DNA of 10,817 nucleotides from Butyricicoccus_A sp964387535 (GTDB taxonomy: Bacteria; Bacillota; Clostridia; Oscillospirales; Butyricicoccaceae), in assembly GCA_964387535.1 (NCBI GenBank), contig CAYLXH010000075.1, positions 1 through 10,817 of the forward strand, in the 5' to 3' direction. Shown piece by piece: positions 1 through 4,854 of the stretch. The position numbers were made by a program, and so were the translations under genes. Each line of letters opens with the position of its first letter. The stretch's first letter is position 1. The notes beneath the pieces are model-generated. The model was given only the letters and a program-made list of their open reading frames with translations. It ran no database searches and was not told where the DNA came from.

Positions 1-148
1 CCAGAAGCTCTGCGGTCGGGCAATGCGTTCTTGCGCCCCAGCCGCCGGCCGTCATCTCAACAGCATTCAAACCAAGGGACTTAACCTTGTCCAGCATGTC
101 GGTATAGGACAGATCAGCAAGTACGTCAGTGCAAATAGAAAGCTCCAT
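1..148 (-). CDS. Sugar phosphate isomerase/epimerase-like TIM-barrel protein, N-terminal 49 residues only
   Basis: Only the first 49 codons lie in the window; the gene continues past position 1. The protein opens MELSICTDVLADLSYTDMLD and then has a segment ending GLNAVEMTAGGW. An initial beta strand followed by a helix and a GxxAVE strand is the usual start of the xylose-isomerase-like TIM-barrel family (AP endonuclease 2 fold), which includes IolE, IolI and many uncharacterised sugar isomerases. The ATG is supported by an AGAAAGGAG ribosome site (156-164 on the plus strand) at normal spacing. It lies 41 bases downstream of iolG and is preceded by the same 15-base leader, so the two are probably co-transcribed. 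Proteins of this kind often sit beside Gfo/Idh/MocA dehydrogenases in inositol and other cyclitol clusters, where they isomerise or dehydrate the keto product. Which reaction this one performs cannot be told from 49 residues. Confidence 0.72.
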   Translation of the reverse strand, partial: MELSICTDVLADLSYTDMLDKVKSLGLNAVEMTAGGWGARTHCPTAELL

Positions 149-189
149 GTGAAATCTCCTTTCTGTAAAACGGTAACATGGTGAGTGAA

Positions 190-1197
190 TTATTTGTAGA
201 AGTCCGGCATCGGATCATACTCAATCGGAACGATGGTCTGGGTATCACGGGCCTTGGATGCAGCAGCGGCAGCGACTTGGCAGCAGTAGCCATCCCAGGA
301 ATTCGGTCCGTCGACACGGCCTTCCTTGCAGCCGTTGATCCACTGCTGGATTTCGGTATCATAAGCATCTCCGAAGCGAGTAGCATAGGTTGCGTCAACG
401 GCATTTCCGCGGACGGTATTCGCCAGGACCTCAATCGTTGGCGGCTTAGGCAGGTTCAGGATAGCATCCTCGCAGACAACCTCACAACGGATATCGTAGC
501 AATGTCCGTTGTTGACAAAGGATTCCACATCGATGCGTACACCGGACTCCGTCGTCAGAACCATGATCTGCGGGTCATGCAGACCTTCCTTTGCCTTGCG
601 GGTGGACTTTCCGTAACGAACTTCCGCGCTCGTATAGTTTTCGCCCAGAAGCCAGCGCAGCGTATCCAGTTCGTGTACCATGGAATTCTCAACTGCGGAG
701 GAGTTGTCCCAATCGCCGACAACGTCTGCATTACGATGTGCGCAGTGCAGCAGCAGCGGCTCACCATACTTGCGGTTTACGATTGCTTCCTTGAGCTGCT
801 TGTAGCCAGCGTCGTAGCGGCGCATAAATCCAACCTGCACCAGTTGCTTGCCCGCTTCCATCTCAGCGGCGATGATGCGCTTGCACGCATCTGCCTTCGG
901 AGCCAGCGGCTTCTCGCAGAAGACATACTTGCCGGCCTTGATCGCTGCAACAACGAACTGCTCGTGATATGCATCCGCAGTCGTGTTCATGATCGCATCA
1001 ATTTCCGGATCATGGATCATTGCGATCGGATCCTCATAGCCCTTGATGCCATACTTCTCCGCAACAGACAGACCAAATGTAGCAGCGGGGTCAGCACAAG
1101 CAATGACCTTTGCACCCTGCATCTTGGCGTTGATGCGCTCGATGTGGGTGCGACCGATACCGCCAGTGCCAATCAGACCAATTCTCAGTTCACTCAT
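190..1197 (-). CDS. iolG: Inositol 2-dehydrogenase, Gfo/Idh/MocA family (IolG type)
   Basis: This 335-residue NAD-dependent dehydrogenase probably oxidises myo-inositol to 2-keto-myo-inositol (scyllo-inosose), the first step of inositol catabolism in the cytoplasm. The N-terminal Rossmann fold has GTGGIG at residues 10-15, and the family EKP motif is at 95-97 with the conserved lysine K96. Several stretches match what I recall of Bacillus subtilis IolG: QVGFMRRYD (121-129), HCAHRN (151-156), a VHELD segment (174-178), a DIRCEV segment, and GPNSWDGY near the C-terminus. Length is normal for the family. The residue that aligns with the catalytic Asp of B. subtilis IolG (Asp172, in Asp-x3-His) is Asn171 here, with His175 retained, so the exact substrate or rate could differ. 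The start is fixed by AGAAAGGAG about 6 bases before the ATG. A 401-base upstream region carries likely control elements. Another cyclitol or sugar dehydrogenase of the same family is the main alternative. Confidence 0.85.
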   Translation of the reverse strand: MSELRIGLIGTGGIGRTHIERINAKMQGAKVIACADPAATFGLSVAEKYGIKGYEDPIAMIHDPEIDAIMNTTADAYHEQFVVAAIKAGKYVFCEKPLAPKADACKRIIAAEMEAGKQLVQVGFMRRYDAGYKQLKEAIVNRKYGEPLLLHCAHRNADVVGDWDNSSAVENSMVHELDTLRWLLGENYTSAEVRYGKSTRKAKEGLHDPQIMVLTTESGVRIDVESFVNNGHCYDIRCEVVCEDAILNLPKPPTIEVLANTVRGNAVDATYATRFGDAYDTEIQQWINGCKEGRVDGPNSWDGYCCQVAAAAASKARDTQTIVPIEYDPMPDFYK

Positions 1198-1225
1198 AGT
1201 TGAAATCTCCTTTCTCTATGCGTGG

Positions 1226-1267
1226 TAGTGCAAAAACAAATTATGTTTTTTTGCATGTATTGCACAA
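1226..1267 (-). promoter_or_regulatory. Overlapping inverted repeats just upstream of the iolG ribosome site
   Basis: Two mutually exclusive AT-rich pairings are visible. TGCAAAAACA (1229-1238) pairs with TGTTTTTTTGCA (1244-1255) with two extra T. GTGCAA (1228-1233) also pairs with TTGCAC (1260-1265). TTGCA occurs twice as a direct repeat, at 1251 and 1260. The element lies about 30 bases before the iolG ATG and just upstream of its Shine-Dalgarno sequence. It could be a repressor operator or a leader RNA structure; the sequence alone does not say which. Confidence 0.3.
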
Positions 1268-1345
1268 CTATAATTCCCTTGTTCTTGCGCAGGATGCCAA
1301 CTGTTAAAAAGAAATTTGGATTATCCTGCTCCACATTGCTTCTTT

Positions 1346-1390
1346 CAGAAAATTTACATTTTTTACATATAAAAAACGTAAATATTTCTG
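1346..1390 (-). promoter_or_regulatory. Long imperfect inverted repeat in the iolG upstream region
   Basis: Arm 1346-1364 and arm 1371-1390 are inverted copies around a 6-base centre (ACATAT), with one bulged base and one non-Watson-Crick position. On the minus strand that position (1358/1377) becomes a G-U wobble, whereas on the plus strand it is an A-C mismatch. A transcript made in the iolG direction therefore folds better. There is no U-run after it on the minus strand, so it is not a normal terminator. It lies downstream of the best -10 box (1426-1431). It may be a leader hairpin or a large operator. Confidence 0.4.
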
Positions 1391-1425
1391 TTTTCTAGCT
1401 TTTTTCTTCCAGAACGTATGCTGTT

Positions 1426-1431
1426 ATTATA
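1426..1431 (-). promoter_or_regulatory. Candidate -10 box for the iolG operon
   Basis: The minus strand reads TATAAT exactly here, within GTGTATAATAACAG. The hexamer 17 bases upstream (TAACAC) is a poor -35, which would fit a promoter that depends on an activator such as the AraC-family protein encoded next to it. Using this box gives a leader of roughly 220 bases that includes both inverted repeats. A second weak possibility is TTGGCA near 1285-1290 with TATAGT near 1267, but its 22-base spacer is too long. Confidence 0.35.
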
Positions 1432-1540
1432 CACATACTACTTTATTTGTGTTAGTTCTTTCCTGCGAAGAATACCGAGTATTTTAAAACAAAACAGATA
1501 AAATTTATAAAAATCTGCACAGCTGAAATGAGGAGCGGGC

Positions 1541-1574
1541 GTAAAATAAAAGATGGCAGCAAACTGCTGCCATC
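1541..1574 (-). terminator. Rho-independent terminator of the AraC-family gene
   Basis: GATGGCAGCA (1552-1561) and TGCTGCCATC (1565-1574) form a perfect 10-base-pair GC-rich stem with a 3-base loop. On the minus strand the stem is followed by TTTTATTTTA. It begins 25 bases after the stop codon of the AraC-family gene, so it ends that transcript and insulates iolG from it. Confidence 0.9.
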
Positions 1575-1598
1575 CTAATAGATGCTTGTTTCTGTATG

Positions 1599-2441
1599 TT
1601 ACCGATAATGCTTGCGGTATTCTCGCGGAGAAATACCGACATATTTTTTAAACGTTGCCGTTAAATGACAGCTGCTGCTGAATCCGAGCTGCTCTTCGAT
1701 TTCATGGACCGGAATGTCTGTCGTCTCCAGCAGACTCTGCGCCTCACCGATCCGCCGCAGCATAATATATTGCTTGGGTGACAATCCGGTTTCCCGCTTA
1801 AATGCGTGTGACAGATGGGATTCGCTGATATGCAATACATGACAAATATCCTCCATGCGAAGAGGCTCTGTGTAATGCCGATCAAGATATTCCGTAATGC
1901 TTCGCACTAACGTTTCCGTCCGCTGTTTTACGTGACTCTTACTGTCGGTTTCCTGTAATTGAAGCTCACGAAATGTCAGGAGCAGCGTTGTCTTTGCCAT
2001 TTCGTTGGCTAAAATAGAGCCTTGCTTCTGTATTGCGAACAGGTCATAAATTTTCGGCATCATTTCATGAACAAGGTCTTTGTATTGTGTCAGCGTGACA
2101 ATCGGACGCCGCTCCGACGCCAGTAGGCTGTTTTCCGGTAGTTTTGTCATTTGAAGGCCGGATAGTGCACAGCAATAGGTTTGGATGGAATTTTTCAACG
2201 ATAACGTCTCTCCGTGCAGCGTATGTGCATTGCAGATCAGCATATCTCCTTCATGGACAGCATACTCGCGGCTGCCGATCTGATATCGGCCGTCGCCTCC
2301 ATAAACGTATAACAATTCGAGTTTATCACTGTGCTGATGCAGTGCATGGGCATGTTTTTGTGCGTATAGCTCGTCAACATAAAATGCACCTGTCAGCCGG
2401 ACAGAATCAATCGAGAACGGAATTTCATGGTTTGTATTCAT
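1599..2441 (-). CDS. AraC-family transcriptional regulator with N-terminal cupin sensor
   Basis: The protein has 280 residues, the usual size for a two-domain AraC regulator. Residues about 15-95 form the cupin-like ligand domain: HALHQHSDKLELLYVYGG is followed by REYAVHEGDMLICNAHTLHGE, the typical histidine-rich strand and the GD turn. Residues about 180-280 carry the two helix-turn-helix motifs of the AraC DNA-binding domain: ICHVLHISESHLSHAFKRET, then the conserved GLSPKQYI linker, and a second helix pair around HEIEEQLGFSSSCHLTATFK with the closing GISPREYRKHYR. It should bind DNA as a homodimer and respond to a small carbohydrate or cyclitol. The gene is monocistronic, with its own promoter (2473-2501) and terminator (1541-1574). 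It lies upstream of and co-oriented with iolG, so control of the inositol genes is likely but inferred. The ATG is preceded by a moderate AAGGTAGGGTG ribosome site. Confidence 0.9.
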   Translation of the reverse strand: MNTNHEIPFSIDSVRLTGAFYVDELYAQKHAHALHQHSDKLELLYVYGGDGRYQIGSREYAVHEGDMLICNAHTLHGETLSLKNSIQTYCCALSGLQMTKLPENSLLASERRPIVTLTQYKDLVHEMMPKIYDLFAIQKQGSILANEMAKTTLLLTFRELQLQETDSKSHVKQRTETLVRSITEYLDRHYTEPLRMEDICHVLHISESHLSHAFKRETGLSPKQYIMLRRIGEAQSLLETTDIPVHEIEEQLGFSSSCHLTATFKKYVGISPREYRKHYR

Positions 2442-2466
2442 TCCAGCACCCTACCTTCTGTTGTTT

Positions 2467-2480
2467 GTTATTAGAATAAC
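2467..2480. promoter_or_regulatory. Perfect palindrome over the araC-type promoter -10 box (candidate operator)
   Basis: GTTATT and AATAAC are perfect inverted copies separated by AG. The element covers the -10 hexamer (2473-2478) of the AraC-family gene, where a bound protein would block RNA polymerase. That position fits autorepression or control by another dimeric repressor. It is only 14 bases and AT-rich, so chance cannot be ruled out. Confidence 0.35.
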
Positions 2481-2501
2481 ATAGGCCAAAAAGAAGCGCA
2501 A
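2473..2501 (-). promoter_or_regulatory. Sigma-A type promoter of the AraC-family gene
   Basis: On the minus strand there is TTGCGC (2496-2501), a 17-base spacer, and TATTCT (2473-2478) preceded by TGT, an extended -10. The start of transcription would fall about 25 bases before the ATG at 2441, a normal short leader. Confidence 0.55.
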
Positions 2502-2634
2502 GCAAAGGATGCAATGCAGATCCTGTAAGGGATTGGGAATCGAGGTAGGTCGATTTGAAAAGCTAAAAGTAACGCGTGTAATAGTGTATCTGCCATACTT
2601 GGAAAGATGACGTGGAGAAACTGGCATTGTAAAG

Positions 2635-2677
2635 CAAAAAAGCAACCATTCATGCAATGGAGCCATGAATGGTTGCT
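2635..2677 (-). terminator. Orphan Rho-independent terminator on the minus strand
   Basis: AGCAACCATTCATG (2641-2654) and CATGAATGGTTGCT (2664-2677) form a perfect 14-base-pair stem with a 9-base loop. On the minus strand it is followed directly by TTTTTTG. It is 57 bases past the stop codon of the apparent gene remnant at 2735-2848 and is the natural terminator for it. No intact minus-strand gene lies immediately upstream. It would also stop antisense transcription leaving the marR region toward the AraC gene. Confidence 0.85.
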
Positions 2678-2734
2678 GCATATTTTGGATGGATAGACGT
2701 TTCAGAATCTCATGAAAAGTAAGATAACGCTTGT

Positions 2735-2848
2735 TTATTGACAATGAAATGATCCAATCACTCTATTGATAATTTCTTTCGTAATCTCAGACTGTTTTGG
2801 AGAAAGTCTGGAAAGGCGATCTGTCAGCGCATCGACATCATTAGGAGT
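2735..2848 (-). pseudogene. Probable C-terminal remnant of an unidentified gene
   Basis: The minus strand has an open stretch of 37 codons ending in TAA: it begins TPNDVDALTDRLSRLSPKQS and continues EITKEIINRVIGSFHCQ. It has no start codon and is cut off by an in-frame TGA at 2849-2851. The frame stays open for another 27 codons upstream to about 2932, including a PFYLQYNPFVDFG segment, so TGA may have replaced a sense codon. The amphipathic, charged, helix-like composition looks protein-coding. The position just ahead of a strong terminator is what the end of a real gene would show. Short C-terminal helices of the form LSPxQxxxxxxII occur in small regulators, but I cannot name the family. 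The chance that this is not a gene at all is substantial. Confidence 0.35.
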
Positions 2849-2916
2849 TCATCCAAAGTCCACGAAGGGGTTATATTGCAGATAAAACGGCACTGTGTTT
2901 GCCTGGCAAGAAAAAG

Positions 2917-2946
2917 TTGCGCGCGCTACCTTTTCTGTGTTATACT
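2917..2946 (+). promoter_or_regulatory. Sigma-A type promoter of the marR operon
   Basis: TTGCGC (2917-2922) is followed by an 18-base spacer and TATACT (2941-2946), with TG at 2938-2939 making an extended -10. Transcription would start near 2953, about 22 bases before the marR ATG. This arrangement rules out the longer reading of marR that begins upstream at 2876. Confidence 0.6.
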
Positions 2947-2949
2947 ACA
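2936..2949. promoter_or_regulatory. Imperfect palindrome on the marR -10 box (candidate MarR operator)
   Basis: The 14 bases TGTGTTATACTACA fit the two-fold symmetric pattern TGTnnTATAnnACA, 10 of 14 positions being symmetric. It spans the -10 hexamer of the marR promoter. MarR-family proteins commonly repress their own operon by binding short AT-rich palindromes over the -10 or -35, so this is the best operator candidate here. Confidence 0.35.
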
Positions 2950-2974
2950 TTCTGGAAAGCAGGTGAAGAGATAT

Positions 2975-3424
2975 ATGAACGATCATTTCCCCAATTTAGG
3001 ACGCTGCGTTTCTATTCTGGATCGATTGATGAAGATGTACTATGACCGCGGATTGTCGGACTTTGAAATCGGTTGGGGACAGCAATTCTATCTGGAATAT
3101 ATGTATGACCACCCGGGGGCTTCGGCGCAGGAAATGGTGGAATATATTCGAGTTGACAAGGCAACATTGACCAAAATCATCAGGAAGCTCATGCAGATCG
3201 GCTATGTAGAAGTTGTCAGCGATGAAAAGGACAAGCGGGTTAGGCACCTGTATCTTACGGAAAAAGCTCTTCCAGCGGTCAAGCGGATCAAGGAAATACA
3301 CAGTGATTTCCGTAATACACTGTGTTCTGGGATCTCTGAACAGGATGTCCGTTTCACAGAACAGACGCTGGCACATATGATGGAAAATGTCAATCGGAAA
3401 GTATGGCACCGAATGGAGGACTAG
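2975..3424 (+). CDS. MarR-family transcriptional regulator
   Basis: The protein has 149 residues, normal for MarR proteins, which act as dimers and usually repress an adjacent efflux or catabolic gene until a small, often phenolic or lipophilic, ligand binds. The winged helix-turn-helix spans residues about 33-95. It has the helix pair ASAQEMVEYIRVDKATLTKI, the recognition helix leading into IRKLMQIGYVEV, and the wing with DEKDKRVRHLYLTEKA, the DxRxxxxxLT pattern of the family. The flanking helices at both ends would form the dimer interface. The ATG at 2975 is supported by AGGTG nine bases upstream and by a promoter ending at 2946. It is the first gene of an operon with an MFS exporter, two bases apart, and a dehydrogenase, so it most likely controls these two. 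Confidence 0.92.
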   Translation: MNDHFPNLGRCVSILDRLMKMYYDRGLSDFEIGWGQQFYLEYMYDHPGASAQEMVEYIRVDKATLTKIIRKLMQIGYVEVVSDEKDKRVRHLYLTEKALPAVKRIKEIHSDFRNTLCSGISEQDVRFTEQTLAHMMENVNRKVWHRMED

Positions 3425-3426
3425 AC

Positions 3427-4854
3427 TTGGAAAACAGCGAAATCTTTCCCATGCAACGAACGGGGATCTTTTTTACGCTGATTGTTGGGACATTTGTTAC
3501 ATCAATGTCCACAACCGTGACAGCAAATATGATCCCCAACTTTACGGAATATTTTGGCGTGTCAGCCAACTTGGCCCAATGGCTGACCAGTGGGGCGACG
3601 CTGATCTCGGGAATTATCATTCCCGTCACTGCGTTTTTGCTCAAGCGGATGCCAAATAAGATGTATTTTTCAGTGACAATGCTGGCCTATACGTTGGGCT
3701 CGCTGTCTGCAGTTCTGGCACAGACTTTTCCGGTACTGCTTGTGAGCCGTTTGATTCAAGCAATCGGCTGCGGCATGATGATACCGTTCGGCCAGATCAT
3801 CCTGCTGAATCTCTATCCCGAGGAAAGACATGGAAGAGTTATGGCTGCATTCTCTATGGCCTCTATGGTATCTACTGTGGTAGGTCCAACATACGCGGGC
3901 TTGATACTCGAAGCGGTCGGATGGCGAGGGGTATTTGCCTCTCTGTTTNNNNNNNNNNTCATATTTGGCCTTGCGATTATTGTTGCCGGCAGTATCTTCA
4001 TGAAAAATATTATCCCGAAGGCAGAGGCCGAATTACATGTAGGCTTTGTACTTCTTTCCGCTGTCGGGTTTGTATCCTTATTGATTGGTGTCAGCAATAT
4101 GAGCAGCGGTTCGATTGTAGCGCTGAGAAGCGGCGGGCTGATGGTCATTGGTGTTAGTTTGCTGGCCCTGTTTTCGAGGCTGCAGCTGACATCGAAATAC
4201 CCTATGCTGAATCTGCGGGTATTTCAGGAACCCTCTTTTCTCATTGCGGTTGTCATCAGCGTTTGCCTGTATTTTATCTCTATGGGAACAGGAATGATTT
4301 TACCGCTTTTTACAAAGTCCATCTGTGGCTTCTCGGATGCCGCTTATGGCTGTGCGACCCTTGTCGGATCCATTCTGTCTGTATTCACGACCCTGTATGC
4401 AGGCAGGGTATATGACAGGGTGGGAATAAAACCGATGTTTTTTTTCGGCGTTGTCTTATTTTCTATCTATTCGCTTATGGGAATCTGCTTTTCCGAACAG
4501 ACAGGGATTGGATATATTGCGGCTACCTTTGCTCTTCAAACTGTCGCGATGTCTATGTTGAATTCCCCGGCCACGACCATGGCTCTCAGCAAGCTTTCCG
4601 GGAATATCCGCATAGACGGCAGTGCGGTTTTTAACACCGTACGCCAGATCTCCAGTTCCCTGGCGTCAACACTTTCCGTCCTGATTTATACTTTGGCGGG
4701 AAGTGACATCCATGCGGTTCATGTTGTATACCGATACTATGGAATCGTGACAATTGTCATTGTCATATCGGTCATTTTGTATCTGAAGGTTACATCCAGC
4801 CAGCAGCATAGAATCAGTGGTAATACCAGAAATGTTAGGAGGAATTCTGCATGA
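3427..4854 (+). CDS. MFS transporter, DHA2-like (probable drug or metabolite exporter)
   Basis: The product has about 475 residues and is hydrophobic throughout, with roughly 14 predicted membrane segments, as in the DHA2 (EmrB/QacA) branch of the major facilitator superfamily. Early features match: QWLTSGATLISGIIIPVTAF in the second segment, the motif A loop region LLKRMPNKMYF (71-81), RLIQAIGCGMMIPFGQ (motif B, with its arginine), and VVGPTYAGLILEAVGWRGVF (motif C region). These are proton-driven antiporters that export drugs or metabolites across the cytoplasmic membrane; the substrate cannot be told. I chose the TTG at 3427 because GGAGG (3414-3418) lies seven bases before it and it follows the marR stop by two bases. 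An ATG at 3403 would overlap marR and lacks a ribosome site. Ten N at 3949-3958 interrupt the gene, but the frame is the same on both sides and the residues around the gap fit one protein. Its stop overlaps the next start (ATGA). Confidence 0.88.
   Translation: MENSEIFPMQRTGIFFTLIVGTFVTSMSTTVTANMIPNFTEYFGVSANLAQWLTSGATLISGIIIPVTAFLLKRMPNKMYFSVTMLAYTLGSLSAVLAQTFPVLLVSRLIQAIGCGMMIPFGQIILLNLYPEERHGRVMAAFSMASMVSTVVGPTYAGLILEAVGWRGVFASLFXXXXIFGLAIIVAGSIFMKNIIPKAEAELHVGFVLLSAVGFVSLLIGVSNMSSGSIVALRSGGLMVIGVSLLALFSRLQLTSKYPMLNLRVFQEPSFLIAVVISVCLYFISMGTGMILPLFTKSICGFSDAAYGCATLVGSILSVFTTLYAGRVYDRVGIKPMFFFGVVLFSIYSLMGICFSEQTGIGYIAATFALQTVAMSMLNSPATTMALSKLSGNIRIDGSAVFNTVRQISSSLASTLSVLIYTLAGSDIHAVHVVYRYYGIVTIVIVISVILYLKVTSSQQHRISGNTRNVRRNSA
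3949..3958. other. Assembly gap (10 N)
   Basis: Ten unknown bases lie inside the MFS gene. Reading stays open in one frame on both sides, and the flanks fit the usual WRxxF-loop-membrane-segment pattern of the family, so the true gap is probably close to the shown size or differs by a multiple of three. A fixed run of 10 N is often a scaffolding placeholder, so the join should be treated as inferred. Confidence 0.95.

Noticed and set aside
165..178. Match to the CcpA cre site (GTAAAACGGTAACA) between iolG and the next gene
   Set aside because: Twelve of fourteen consensus positions fit, but the leading TG is GT and the position is after iolG rather than at the promoter; carbon-catabolite control cannot be claimed from this alone.
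178..1203. Long plus-strand open frame of 341 codons opposite iolG
   Set aside because: It is the antisense shadow of a clearly conserved dehydrogenase gene; its translation has no recognisable domain, and no convincing ribosome site was seen at its start.
2451..2744. Minus-strand open frame of 97 codons between the AraC gene and marR
   Set aside because: It would start at TTG, runs through the orphan terminator hairpin and over the AraC-gene promoter, and its translation looks random.
2876..2974. Upstream extension of marR to a TTG at 2876
   Set aside because: The extension covers the predicted promoter and lacks a ribosome site; the MarR fold is complete from the ATG at 2975.
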